DNA of 64,000 nt, from contig CAWIPO010000008.1 in NCBI GenBank assembly GCA_963838095.1, positions 372,001-436,000 of the forward strand. The letters run 5' to 3'. The notes under the pieces are model-generated. The model worked only from the letters and a program-made list of their open reading frames with translations. It made no database searches and was not told the DNA's origin. This stretch comes from CAWCGU01 sp963838095 (GTDB taxonomy: Bacteria > Actinomycetota > Thermoleophilia > Solirubrobacterales > 70-9). This document shows, in pieces, positions 1 through 8,076 of the stretch; within the stretch, counting starts at the first letter, position 1; the number at the start of each line of letters is the position of its first letter. The position numbers were made by a program, and so were the translations under genes.

Positions 1-1049
1 TCGGCCAGCTGGCAGCGCCGCTTGGCAAGGACTCGACCCCGGTCGACGAGCTCGGGCCCGGCGACATCGGCGCGATCGCGAAGCTGAAGGAGACCCGCGC
101 CGGCGATGTGCTGGCGAGCAAGGACGCGAAGATCTCGTTCCCCGCCCTCGACCTCCCGGCTCCGGTGATGGCGTTCGCGTACGAGCCGAAGACGAAGGGC
201 GACGAGGAGAAGGCGGCGGCGGCGATCCGGCGCCTGTCCGAGGAGGACCCGACGCTCGACGTCCACCGCGATCCGCAGACCGGCGAGCAGATCATCGCCG
301 GGCTGACGCAGATCCACGTTGAGGTGATCGTCGACCGGATCAAGCGCCGCTTCGGGGCCGAGATCGAGCTGCACCCACCCCAGGTGCCCTACCTCGAGAC
401 GATCCGCAAGTCCGCAAAGGCCCACGCCCGCTACAAGAAGCAGACCGGCGGTCGCGGCCAGTTCGCCGACTGCCACATCGAGCTCTCGCCGGCCGAGACC
501 GGGGCCGGCCTGGACTTCGTCAACAAGATCAAGGGCGGCGTGATCCCGACCAGCTTCATCCCCGCGGTCGAGAAGGGGATCGTGGAGGCAATGGAGCACG
601 GTGAGGTCGCCGGCTACCCGATCAAGGACGTCCAGGTGCGCCTCTTCGACGGCCAGCACCACCAGGTGGACTCCTCGGAGATGGCGTTCAAGATTTGCGG
701 CTCGATGGCGTTCAAGAAGGCGATGGCCGAAGCGGACCCGGTGCTGCTGGAGCCGATCGTGCAGCTGACGATCGCCGTTCCCGAGGACGCCGTCGGCGAT
801 GTGATCGGCGATCTCAACTCGCGCCGCGGCCGCCCGCTCGGAATGGAGCCGAAGGGCCAGATGACCGAGGTCAAGGCCGAGGTGCCGATGGCCGAGGTGC
901 TCGACTACGCCCCCGACCTGCGGGCGATCACCGGCGGGCGCGGCGACTACACGATGGAGTTCGAGCGCTACGAGGAGCTGCCCACGCACCTGGCGCAGAA
1001 GGTGATCTCCGAGGCCCGGGCGGGCAACGAGGAGGCCGTCAAGGCCTAG
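1..1049 (+). CDS. EF-G-like translational GTPase, C-terminal part (runs off left edge)
   Basis: The reading frame is open from base 3, so only the C-terminal ~349 residues are present; the GTPase domain lies outside the window. The visible part begins in domain II and continues through domains III, IV and V. Domain IV carries the GGRGQFADCHIEL signature and domain V the ITGGRGDYTMEF stretch near the end. EF-G-type factors drive ribosomal translocation and recycling in the cytoplasm. The domain IV sequence looks more like the EF-G2/FusA2-type paralogue than canonical FusA, and there are no str-operon neighbours (rpsL, rpsG, tuf), so a paralogue is more likely. That sub-assignment is inference. 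It ends at TAG 1047-1049. Confidence 0.9.
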   Translation, partial: GQLAAPLGKDSTPVDELGPGDIGAIAKLKETRAGDVLASKDAKISFPALDLPAPVMAFAYEPKTKGDEEKAAAAIRRLSEEDPTLDVHRDPQTGEQIIAGLTQIHVEVIVDRIKRRFGAEIELHPPQVPYLETIRKSAKAHARYKKQTGGRGQFADCHIELSPAETGAGLDFVNKIKGGVIPTSFIPAVEKGIVEAMEHGEVAGYPIKDVQVRLFDGQHHQVDSSEMAFKICGSMAFKKAMAEADPVLLEPIVQLTIAVPEDAVGDVIGDLNSRRGRPLGMEPKGQMTEVKAEVPMAEVLDYAPDLRAITGGRGDYTMEFERYEELPTHLAQKVISEARAGNEEAVKA

Positions 1050-1094
1050 TTCGTTCCCGGCGGCGCACCTTCGAGCCGCTGCTAATTTGCTCAG

Positions 1095-1793
1095 GTGTCC
1101 GACGGGACCTCAGCCTCCGATTCGTGTGACGTCTGCGGGCGCACCATCCTCGCCGGTGAGGCGACGCTCGCATACGTCACTCGCGAGGGCGAGGGGCGCA
1201 CGGTCTGCGAGCTCTGCCGCTCGCGAGCCGAGGCCGTCGGCTGGATCCGCGAGGGTCGTTCCCCTCAGCTGGCCCCGGCAGCGCACGAACGTGGCCGTGG
1301 CCCCAGCAGGATCCGGCGCCTGCTCGACCGGGCCCGGGAGAGCGTCGTGATCGCGACCTCCCGCGACCAGCCGTCCGGCGCCGGCACCAAGGTGGCACCG
1401 ACCGCGGAGACGGAGGCGGTGCCGGGCGCCGCCCCCGACACTCCCGCAGCGCCGCCGCGCCGCAGCGTCCCGCAGAGCCCAGAGCTGCGCATCCGCAGGG
1501 CATTCGACGTCTTCAACGCCAGCGAGCACAAGCGCACCGTGGGCGGGCTGATCCGCTCGCTCGGGCAGCCGAGCGTGGCCGCGGTCAGCAACGGTGAGAC
1601 CCCGACCGAGGTGCGGATAACGGTTGCCTGGGAGCTGGCGTGGTACCAGTGGGAGGTCGACCTGACAGGAGGCGGGCAGGCGATCAGTGCGGTCGCGAAG
1701 GGCGACGAGATCGAGGAGATCGCTGAGGTCGATCGCGATTGGAACGCGCACGCGACCGAGGCCGGCGAGCTGGAGATCGGGCTGGGAGATTGA
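1095..1793 (+). CDS. Zinc-ribbon-like hypothetical protein
   Basis: A 232-residue protein starting with GTG. The N-terminus has two CxxC pairs (CDVC near residue 11, CELC near residue 38) spaced as in a treble-clef or zinc-ribbon fold. A basic linker and an Ala/Pro-rich low-complexity segment (about residues 75-130) follow, then an acidic C-terminal domain rich in Trp and Glu. I do not recognise a characterised family. The stop codon overlaps the TTG start of the RNase H gene, so the two are probably translationally coupled. No strong ribosome binding site precedes the GTG. A DNA/RNA-binding or redox-sensing role is possible but unsupported. Confidence 0.7.
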   Translation: MSDGTSASDSCDVCGRTILAGEATLAYVTREGEGRTVCELCRSRAEAVGWIREGRSPQLAPAAHERGRGPSRIRRLLDRARESVVIATSRDQPSGAGTKVAPTAETEAVPGAAPDTPAAPPRRSVPQSPELRIRRAFDVFNASEHKRTVGGLIRSLGQPSVAAVSNGETPTEVRITVAWELAWYQWEVDLTGGGQAISAVAKGDEIEEIAEVDRDWNAHATEAGELEIGLGD

Positions 1794-2191
1794 CGCGCCT
1801 GGTCGTGAACGTCGACGGGGGTGCGCGCGGCAATCCCGGCCCGGCGGCGATCGCAGCCGTCGTTTCCACGCCCGAGGGGGAGGTCCTCGAGGAGGTCGGG
1901 CAGCCGATCGGCCGCGCCACCAACAACGAGGCCGAGTACAGGGCCCTCCTACTCGGGATCGAGAGAGCAAAGGCGCTGGGCGCGAGCGAGGTCGAGCTGA
2001 TCGGCGACTCAGAGCTGGTCGCGAGGCAGGTGCTCGGAACCTATCGCGTGAAGAAGGAGGAGCTAAAGCCGCTTCACGCCGAAGCCGTGAGCGCGCTGCG
2101 CGAGTTCGAGTCGTGGTCGATCCGAACCGTTCCCCGGGAGCAGAACGAGGCCGCAGACGCGCTGGTGAACAAGACCCTGGACGAGGACTGA
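1790..2191 (+). CDS. rnhA: Ribonuclease HI family protein
   Basis: About 133 residues. RNase HI cleaves the RNA strand of RNA/DNA hybrids in the cytoplasm. The carboxylate motifs are all visible: VDGGARGNPGPA at the N-terminus, the Glu in NNEAEYRALL, the Asp in GDSELVARQV and the terminal NEAADALV motif. This arrangement matches the short archaeal/actinobacterial type without the basic protrusion of the E. coli enzyme. I chose TTG at 1790 because it overlaps the upstream TGA, has a G-rich sequence (gggctggga) just before it, and begins exactly at the first beta strand; the longer in-frame N-terminus (from 1739) is Arg-rich and unlike the family. Confidence 0.88.
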   Translation: MTRLVVNVDGGARGNPGPAAIAAVVSTPEGEVLEEVGQPIGRATNNEAEYRALLLGIERAKALGASEVELIGDSELVARQVLGTYRVKKEELKPLHAEAVSALREFESWSIRTVPREQNEAADALVNKTLDED

Positions 2192-2213
2192 CCATCCGGG
2201 AGCGGGAGGAACG

Positions 2214-2915
2214 ATGATCTCGACGTTTCGCAGACGACTGACGTTCGCCAACGTGGTTTCTGCCCTCGCCCTCTTCGTCGCCCTTGGCGGCAGCGCCGCC
2301 GCGATCGGCGGCCTGGGCGATAAGCAGCCCACAGCTGTCGTCAACGCCGATAACGAGATCCAGGCCTGCTACGACAAGAGGGGGGGCAATGCGGGCGAGG
2401 TGCGTCTGCTCGTCAAGGGCGAGTGCACGCGCCGGGAGAAGCAAATCCTCTGGAACCAGGAGGGAGAACAGGGACCGCCCGGGACGCCCGGCGCCACAGG
2501 GGCGCGCGGCAAGTCCTCGTCCGATCCCCTGGACTCCGGCCAGACGGTGTCCGGCTACGAGCGTTTCGACGTCGAGTCGGATGCTCCCGGAGGCTTTCAA
2601 GTCAGCGTCTCGCTCCCCGGCCGCGCTCCCACGGCCCTCATGGCGTCCGCGGACGTGAACTTCGCGCCCGACGCGAGCCCAAAGACCACCGACGACGACG
2701 CGTCGTGCACGGGCACGGTCGCCAATCCGACCGCCCCCGCGGGCAAGGCCTGCCTCTACTTCATGAAATCGTCGGCCGGCGCATCGCAGATCACGGGCGA
2801 GACGCCCAACCCTCCTGCTGGGGCACTGGGCTTCCGGGTGATCTGGCAGAACGTTTTCACAGCCGTCGACACAGACGCCATGCTCGAGTTCACCTGGGCG
2901 TACACCGCGCCGTGA
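2214..2915 (+). CDS. Secreted protein with short collagen-like Gly-X-Y segment
   Basis: 233 residues behind a good ribosome binding site (gggagg). The N-terminus is basic and then hydrophobic (residues ~7-33), a signal peptide or membrane anchor of a type seen repeatedly in Thermoleophilia secreted proteins. Residues ~80-98 hold GPPGTPGATGARG, four to five collagen-like Gly-X-Y triplets, a common linker in this protein group. The C-terminal ~130 residues look like a beta-sandwich with two Cys (SCTGT and KACLYF), perhaps disulphide bonded. Function unknown; likely cell-surface or extracellular. It ends about 45 bp before tRNA-Gly. Confidence 0.75.
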   Translation: MISTFRRRLTFANVVSALALFVALGGSAAAIGGLGDKQPTAVVNADNEIQACYDKRGGNAGEVRLLVKGECTRREKQILWNQEGEQGPPGTPGATGARGKSSSDPLDSGQTVSGYERFDVESDAPGGFQVSVSLPGRAPTALMASADVNFAPDASPKTTDDDASCTGTVANPTAPAGKACLYFMKSSAGASQITGETPNPPAGALGFRVIWQNVFTAVDTDAMLEFTWAYTAP

Positions 2916-2960
2916 TGCTGGGAAGCTGGCCCGCTCTGCGAAGCTAGAATCAGGCACCGC

Positions 2961-3034
2961 GCGGCTGTAGCTCAGTTGGCTAGAGCGTCTGCTTGCCATG
3001 CAGAAGGTCGTGGGTTCGAATCCCATCAGCCGCT
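2961..3034 (+). tRNA. tRNA-Gly(GCC)
   Basis: The 74-nt cloverleaf has a perfect 7-bp acceptor stem (GCGGCTG/CAGCCGC), D-stem GCTC/GAGC, anticodon stem TCTGC/GCAGA around loop TTGCCAT, and T-arm GTGGG-TTCGAAT-CCCAT. The anticodon GCC reads GGC. CCA is not encoded. A T-run follows directly (3037-3041) and may terminate transcription. The 3' end acts as a likely integration site: the sequence catcagccgctct (3024-3036) recurs at 8015 and 10922. Confidence 0.96.
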
Positions 3035-3214
3035 CTTTTTTCTGGACCTCCGTCAGATCGCGACAGGCGCGGATGGCCGCCGCGAGTCCGCGATCTCGGG
3101 TGGGAGTGGTAGCTCGGCTTGTAGCCGAGGCCGATTACGTCCTAGCGGTTCGACCGACCGCTTCCGCTCCTCGCGCAGAGGAGAAGCGCGCCTCCGAGCG
3201 CGCCGGGACTTCGC

Positions 3215-4492
3215 CTACACCACCACCGCCGCCGCGCGCGAACCATCTGCGGCGACCACGGCCTCGATCTCGGCGACCGCGAGATCGCTCGCCGTCTCCT
3301 CCGCGATCACACGCGCGATGCGCTCGGCAGCGGCACGGTATCCATCGTCTCCCAAGATCTCGCGAACTGCCGCTGCGATCTCCTTTGGCGCCGCCGATTG
3401 ATCCAGCCGCACACCTGCGCCGGCGTGCACCACGCGGGCGGCGACGTCGAGCTGGTCGCGGCCCATCGGCAGGCCTACGATCGGGACCCCGGCAGCCAGC
3501 GCCTTGAGAGTTGTGCCATGGCCGCAATGCGTGATGACAAGCTGCGCTTCGCGCAGGACCTCACGATGTGGAGCTGCTCTCACTACCTCCACGTTCTTCG
3601 GTGCGGGGACGGCGGCGGGGTCGATGCCGTAGCCGGTCGTGACGAGTGCTCTGACCGGGAGCGCCGCGAGGGCCTCGACGATCCGGCGCAGCAACTCGTC
3701 CTGACCCTGGGAGCCGGCGCTGAGCGCGACCAGAACGAGGGGGTCAGCGCCAAGCGGCGGCGACCAGTCCTGCGCCCAGAGTGGATCGTCGAGCCGGGGC
3801 CCCACGTGCTTTACGACCGGCGGTAGCGGCCCGGCGAAGTCGAACGCCCGGCTCGTCAGGACGAGCACGCGTGCGGCACTCCGTCCCTGGTCGAGGACGT
3901 GCTCGAGGGGGGCGAGGCCCTGCTCCGCGCGGGCGGCATTGAGCGCTGGCAGCGCCTCGTCCCATCCGGCCATCACCATCGCGCTCAGCTCGTCGTGCTC
4001 AAGGCGCTCGGCCTCGGTGCTTGCCGGCATCAGCCCGGCGCCGAACGGCGGAACACCCGGGGCAGGCACGACGTTGATCGTTGGGTTGAGGACGATGCCT
4101 GGGACGCCTACCGCCTCCGCCGCGACAAGCGGGCCGAAGAGCAGTAGCTCGGTGAGCACCGCTGCGGGGCGGTGGCGTTCGAGCTCCTCGCGCACGTCGG
4201 CCGCGAACGCCGCGGCGGGGCCGACCGCGAGCCGGTCCCGCATCCGCGCGAACTCCTCGGCCGGACCTGCCGCCCAATCGCGGATGAAGTCCCCTTCCGG
4301 CGAGCGCGTCGTCCGGTGTGGCGCTCGCGTCCAGCTCATGTGACGGGCACCCACCGCCTCGACCTCCTCGCGCAGGGTCGGGTCGGCGAGCACACGCACC
4401 CCGTGGCCGCGCTCGACCAGTGCGCGCGCAACGCTCATCAGGGGCGGCGTTGTTCCCGACCCCTCCCATGTCGTCATCAGAAAATCGCTCAT
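3215..4492 (-). CDS. GT1-family glycosyltransferase (macrolide/UGT-like)
   Basis: 425 residues, normal length for the bacterial MGT/EryCIII-like branch of glycosyltransferase family 1, which moves a sugar from an NDP-sugar onto small hydrophobic acceptors. It has a GT-B layout: the N-terminal acceptor domain starts directly at the protein start, and the C-terminal nucleotide-sugar domain carries HCGHGTT at residues 322-328 and GLPMGRDQ at about 340-347. There is no signal peptide, so it acts in the cytosol. The start ATG overlaps the stop of the TetR gene by 4 bp, so the pair is one operon and the regulator probably controls the glycosyltransferase, perhaps in response to a drug-like acceptor. 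A xenobiotic- or antibiotic-inactivating role is plausible but not shown. Confidence 0.88.
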   Translation of the reverse strand: MSDFLMTTWEGSGTTPPLMSVARALVERGHGVRVLADPTLREEVEAVGARHMSWTRAPHRTTRSPEGDFIRDWAAGPAEEFARMRDRLAVGPAAAFAADVREELERHRPAAVLTELLLFGPLVAAEAVGVPGIVLNPTINVVPAPGVPPFGAGLMPASTEAERLEHDELSAMVMAGWDEALPALNAARAEQGLAPLEHVLDQGRSAARVLVLTSRAFDFAGPLPPVVKHVGPRLDDPLWAQDWSPPLGADPLVLVALSAGSQGQDELLRRIVEALAALPVRALVTTGYGIDPAAVPAPKNVEVVRAAPHREVLREAQLVITHCGHGTTLKALAAGVPIVGLPMGRDQLDVAARVVHAGAGVRLDQSAAPKEIAAAVREILGDDGYRAAAERIARVIAEETASDLAVAEIEAVVAADGSRAAAVVV

Positions 4493-5094
4493 GCCGAGAC
4501 TCCTTTGGTGTCGTTGTACAAGGCTTGCACCATCTCGCGTATGGCGAGAATCGTCTGCTTCCGTGTCAGCCCCCTGTCACGGCGCAGCAGCTTCCAGGTG
4601 TAGACATCTGTTGCGGCGACGAGCTCGGCGATCCGGCGTGCTCGTGCCGCGCCGCCCAGTCGCTGGAGGGCGCCGGCGAAGACGCGTTCCACCCATTGCT
4701 CGTGCAACCCGCGCCCGCGCTCGAGCGCGGGTCGAAGAACGACGATCCGGTCCTCGAGCGCGAGCATCCGGATGATCGCGTCGCCGCTCTGGTCGTAGTC
4801 GTCAACGAGTGCTGTGATCGCGCTGGCGATGTCATCCGCGGCCACCGAGGCGCGGGCGGCCTCGATCCTGTTGCCGAAACGCTCGACCGCGACCCCGAAC
4901 AAGACCTCCTTCGTCCCGAAGTGGTTGACCAGCGTCTGCAGAGCCACTCCGGCATCGGAAGCGATTCCCCTGAGGGTCACATCGTCGTACCACTCGCTTG
5001 TGAACGCCCCGAGGGCGGCTTCGAGGATGTGCTCGCGGGTCGCCTCCGCTGCGGCGGCGCGCGTGGACATTCGATAGGTTCGCGTTACATTCAT
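4489..5094 (-). CDS. TetR/AcrR-family transcriptional regulator
   Basis: 201 residues. The N-terminal ~60 residues form the TetR DNA-binding domain, with helix-turn-helix around TLRGIASDAGVALQTLVNHF. The C-terminal all-helical part is a divergent ligand and dimer domain. It lies immediately upstream of the glycosyltransferase with an ATGA overlap, so the two are co-transcribed. A regulator/enzyme pair of this type usually senses the substrate of the enzyme. A second ATG at codon 9 (MSTRAAAA) is an alternative start. The upstream ~100 bp (5095-5199) separates it from the end of the next minus-strand gene and must hold its promoter or read-through. Confidence 0.88.
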   Translation of the reverse strand: MNVTRTYRMSTRAAAAEATREHILEAALGAFTSEWYDDVTLRGIASDAGVALQTLVNHFGTKEVLFGVAVERFGNRIEAARASVAADDIASAITALVDDYDQSGDAIIRMLALEDRIVVLRPALERGRGLHEQWVERVFAGALQRLGGAARARRIAELVAATDVYTWKLLRRDRGLTRKQTILAIREMVQALYNDTKGVSA

Positions 5095-5199
5095 TAGAAC
5101 AACAATACAGCAAAAGCACGCGGGACGTCTGTACCGTCAAACCCCACGCCTCCCCCGCGTGCATGGAGTGCTCGTCCTCGCGCGATGGAGGAGCGGCTG

Positions 5200-6351
5200 T
5201 CAGCGTGCCGGTTGTGCCTCGAGCCAGCGCTCGACCGCTGCGCTCGCCTGCTCCACCGCCGCCTCGGGCGTGGACCCCTGATGACGCAGGGTTCGCCACA
5301 CTTCGAGGTCGGTGAGTGCTCTCAGGGCCGCGACCGAGGAGCTGTCCGGGCGTTGCGGGCGTAGTGCCTCGAGGACAAGGGCGTCGAACGAGTTGTCGAG
5401 CTCTTCCATCGACTCATCCACCGCCGGCACATCCTTGCGCTCGCGGCGCCCAGCTGTGATGCCGTCCGCTCCGCGCTCGTAGGCGCCGAAGAACGTCTCG
5501 ACCAGGCGGCGGATCCGCTCGTTCTCCGACGAGGCGCCAGCGAAGACTCCGGGCGCTCGGTCGGCCGGCGGAAGCTGCAGGCTCTCCATCAAGTGCTGGC
5601 CGCAGCTTCTGACCAGGTCGTCCCGTGTGGGGAACAGCGCCTCCACGGTCTCTACTGGCACACCCGCCAGGTCGGCGATCTCTGGCCACGTGGTCGCCTG
5701 GATGCCTCGGCTGGTGTGCAGCTCGAGCGTGCACTCGATGATTCGCTCGCGGGTGGGATCGACCTCGCGAGGCTCGCCGGGCTCGTCGCCGTACGCCGCC
5801 TCAAAGCCGCGTCGGAGGGCCTCCTGCCAGAACTCCGAGTTGGGTGATCGCTGCGGAGCGGGCGCCTCCTCGAGCGCACGCTGCCCGCGCGGGGTCAGCT
5901 GCCAGAACACCTGGCGGCCGACCTTGCTCCGGGTAACGAGACCGCTCTCCAGCAGCCGGCGGCCGGAACGGCTCACCTGGGTCTCGTCGATCTCGAGCAG
6001 GCGGCGCAGCTCTGCGCTTCCCAGCTGCGGCGAGCCGTCGAGCACGCGCAGGAAGTCGTGGGCCTGCGTTCCCTGGGCCACGGCGGCCCGCGATGGCAGG
6101 CGCTCAAGTCCCCAGTGCGCAAAGGCGATTGCCGCGTCCAACCACCCGACCAGTTCCTGATCGCCGTTGGCCCGCGCGCGGGCGTCGCGGAGGGCGTGAA
6201 GGGCAGCAGCAAGGGTCTCGTCGTCGCCTTCGAGCAGCGCGTCGACCAGGCCGAGTGCCACGGCCTCCAAGCGGGCCGGCTCCGCGTCTAGCCTCGCGAT
6301 CCGCGGCACCAGGGCGTGTACCCGGGAGTGGTCTACGGTGGGCGTGGCCAT
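5200..6351 (-). CDS. Two-domain regulator: N-terminal winged-helix (MarR-like) fused to TetR-like domain
   Basis: About 383 residues from the ATG at 6351. Residues ~70-155 look like a winged helix-turn-helix: ELRRLLEIDETQVSRSGRRL followed by LVTRSKVGRQVFWQLTPRG, typical of a MarR/ArsR-type recognition helix and wing. Residues ~190-250 look like a TetR N-terminal domain (TRERIIECTLELHTSRGI, then WPEIADLAGVPVETVEALFP), followed by a helical C-terminal part. Two DNA-binding modules of different families in one chain is unusual. It is divergent from the nitrilase-like gene with only about 40 bp between start codons, so it very likely represses or activates that gene and itself. An upstream in-frame ATG nine codons earlier would run through the presumed promoter, so I prefer 6351. 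Confidence 0.72.
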   Translation of the reverse strand: MATPTVDHSRVHALVPRIARLDAEPARLEAVALGLVDALLEGDDETLAAALHALRDARARANGDQELVGWLDAAIAFAHWGLERLPSRAAVAQGTQAHDFLRVLDGSPQLGSAELRRLLEIDETQVSRSGRRLLESGLVTRSKVGRQVFWQLTPRGQRALEEAPAPQRSPNSEFWQEALRRGFEAAYGDEPGEPREVDPTRERIIECTLELHTSRGIQATTWPEIADLAGVPVETVEALFPTRDDLVRSCGQHLMESLQLPPADRAPGVFAGASSENERIRRLVETFFGAYERGADGITAGRRERKDVPAVDESMEELDNSFDALVLEALRPQRPDSSSVAALRALTDLEVWRTLRHQGSTPEAAVEQASAAVERWLEAQPAR

Positions 6352-6391
6352 GCCCGTATCGTAGCAACTTGTTGTCAACTATCTGTCAAGT
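6352..6391. promoter_or_regulatory. Divergent promoter/operator with repeated TTGACA-like half-sites
   Basis: The only sequence between the two divergent start codons. On the minus strand it reads TTGACA twice, 11 bp apart, and an inverted pair ACTTG (6367-6371)/CAAGT (6387-6391) encloses them. The repeats could be a -35 element or direct-repeat operator half-sites for the adjacent two-domain regulator. With so little room the plus-strand gene is probably translated from a leaderless or nearly leaderless mRNA. Confidence 0.4.
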
Positions 6392-7732
6392 GTGAACGAA
6401 GAATACGCCGATCACTTCTGCGAGCTGTTCGATCGGCTCGACCCCGCCGAGTTCCACGCCGAGGGCGAGGCCTGGATGGGAGATGCGAAGGTCGCGGCCA
6501 CCGCCGCTGGGGTCGAGCAGGCGGCCCTCGACGGTGAGCCCGTTGGGGCGCCCGAGGGCGGGCGTCAGACTTTCGCCGTCTTGCTCGGCCTCGACGCCGC
6601 CCTCGCCCACGCCAACCCGCTGTTCGGCGCGGCCACCCCGCCCGCCCTCATCGAGTACGCGCTCCGCTACGCGGAGTCAGGCCGTTTCGACTCCGGCGCC
6701 CTTCCCGGCGCCCTCCTGCCCCGCTTCGCCCGCCCGGGCCGCCGCGGCCAACTGCCCGACGACCTGGCCGACGCCTTCGGCTCGGTGGTGCGGGTCAACT
6801 CAGCCGACTGGGACGCCTGCGATCACATCGCCCTGCCGGCCCGCTCCCGCCTGACCCGGCCGGAGCGCGAAGCCAGCCTCCGCGTAGCCACCACCCCGAT
6901 GATCCGCGAGCCCGACGAGCTGGAATGGGAGGTGGAGGAGCGCTCCGGGCTGCGCTTCTACCGGATCCATCCCGCCGATCGCGAGCCCACGCGGGCGCGG
7001 GTGGAGAAGGTGATCACGGCGTGGGATGAGCAGGACGTGGCGATCGGCATCGCACCCGAGCTCTGCCTATCCCGCGCGCTGCTCGAGCGCTGGCAGGTTG
7101 CGCTCAGGGAGCGCGAGGGCGCGGGGGCCAGCCGGCTGCGCCTCGTCGTGGCGGGCAGCGGCAACGTGGACGGCTCCTCACCGCCGACAAACGAGGCGGT
7201 GATGCTCGACGCGCGCACGGGCGAGGTGCTCGTCCGTCAGCGCAAGGTCCACCCATTTAACTTCTCCCAGCAGGACCTGAAGTTGTGGGGGCTGGCCGAT
7301 CGCCTGACCGCTCCGATCGACGAGGACCTCAGCCGCGGCGAGCGAGTGTGCGTGGTGGAAGCAGGCGGCGTCCGGCTGGCGATTCTGGTGTGCGAGGACC
7401 TGGCTCGGTTACACGCGTTCGCTGCGGCCCTTCACGCCCACGGTGTGTCGCTGCTCCTGGTGCCGGTGTTCGCTCGACCGACCAAGGACCGACGCTGGGA
7501 GCGGGCGCGGGCCGAGGTCTACAGCGACGCCATCGGCTCGAGCGTCGTGGTGGCCAACAGCCTGGTGATCGCTGAGATCCTGCGCAGCCCCACGCCTGAG
7601 GGGACGGCGATCGCCGTCGCTCCCGGTCGCGCCGCGGTCGGCCACTCCTCCGAGCCGGACGACATAGTTGTGTTCGCGCTCGAGGGCGACGGCCCGCGCG
7701 TGGTGCACGAGCGGGTCAGCGCGTCGGTCTAA
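6392..7732 (+). CDS. Carbon-nitrogen hydrolase (nitrilase superfamily) with N-terminal extension
   Basis: 446 residues starting at GTG. The C-terminal half (about residue 185 onward) is a nitrilase-superfamily domain with the Glu-Lys-Cys triad visible: E223 in APELCLS, K285 in RQRKVHPF and C334 in LVCEDLA. Such enzymes hydrolyse or condense amides and nitriles in the cytosol. The first ~180 residues are not recognised and make the protein longer than usual family members (260-350 residues). It is divergent from the two-domain regulator and stands alone downstream (340 bp to the next gene), so its substrate may be the inducer. No start-proximal ribosome binding site is visible. Confidence 0.75.
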   Translation: MNEEYADHFCELFDRLDPAEFHAEGEAWMGDAKVAATAAGVEQAALDGEPVGAPEGGRQTFAVLLGLDAALAHANPLFGAATPPALIEYALRYAESGRFDSGALPGALLPRFARPGRRGQLPDDLADAFGSVVRVNSADWDACDHIALPARSRLTRPEREASLRVATTPMIREPDELEWEVEERSGLRFYRIHPADREPTRARVEKVITAWDEQDVAIGIAPELCLSRALLERWQVALREREGAGASRLRLVVAGSGNVDGSSPPTNEAVMLDARTGEVLVRQRKVHPFNFSQQDLKLWGLADRLTAPIDEDLSRGERVCVVEAGGVRLAILVCEDLARLHAFAAALHAHGVSLLLVPVFARPTKDRRWERARAEVYSDAIGSSVVVANSLVIAEILRSPTPEGTAIAVAPGRAAVGHSSEPDDIVVFALEGDGPRVVHERVSASV

Positions 7733-7944
7733 CGCTCGGTGCCGACGGCCGTCACGGACGGCCAGGCAGCGCCGAGCCTCAGCCCGCCCTCTCCCCGGGG
7801 CGGCGTTCCGGCGGGTGCCGCCGCTGCTCCCTTCGCGCGAGGGCAGCAGCGTGCGAGACCAGAGTTTCCCGGGGTCGTACACATTGCGCGTTGCGTGGTC
7901 TCCCGCCTGCTACCGGTCGCGCCGCCTGACGGCCACGCCAGAAA

Positions 7945-7966
7945 CTGGTAGCAGCGCTGGTAGCAG
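7945..7966 (+). repeat. Tandem 10-bp repeats, possible integrase arm sites
   Basis: Two identical copies of ctggtagcag with a 12-bp period, 48 bp before the core-like sequence at 8015. They are analogous in position to the tandem repeats beside attR of the tRNA-Cys element (28794-28822). Confidence 0.45.
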
Positions 7967-8014
7967 CACGCGCACAGACCGCATCCCCAAGCCAGATGGC
8001 GGGGAATTCGTACA

Positions 8015-8027
8015 CATCAGCCGCTCT
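8015..8027 (+). repeat. Copy of tRNA-Gly 3'-end sequence (att-like)
   Basis: catcagccgctct, identical to 3024-3036, which spans the tRNA-Gly acceptor end and two bases beyond. It lies in non-coding DNA and is a candidate attR of an insertion that began at tRNA-Gly. Confidence 0.5.
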
Positions 8028-8076
8028 CTTTCGGGCCCTCATCGGTCAGTCGCAACCGTGAGCGAGCCGCGGGACC

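Larger units (their letters stand above)
7733..8076. other. Non-coding stretch with tandem repeats and tRNA-Gly 3'-end copy
   Basis: No convincing gene. It contains two direct copies of ctggtagcag (7945-7954 and 7957-7966), a near-match in opposite orientation at 7907-7916, and the 13-bp tRNA-Gly 3'-end sequence at 8015-8027. tcgtacacat occurs twice (7875-7884, 8008-8017). This fits the attachment-site end of an integrated element, with arm-type repeats followed by a core site. Confidence 0.5.

Noticed and set aside
1110..3026. 638-codon open frame on the minus strand
   Set aside because: Antisense to the zinc-ribbon, RNase H and collagen-like genes; Arg/Pro-rich composition typical of shadow frames in GC-rich DNA.
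3113..3129. 7-bp hairpin (CTCGGCT-TGT-AGCCGAG) after tRNA-Gly
   Set aside because: No T-run and no clear gene association; too short to call a terminator or RNA element.
7668..8076. Plus-strand open frame over the 7.7-8.1 kb gap
   Set aside because: Overlaps the nitrilase gene end, is Ser/Arg/Pro-rich, has no family features and runs through the att-like repeat.
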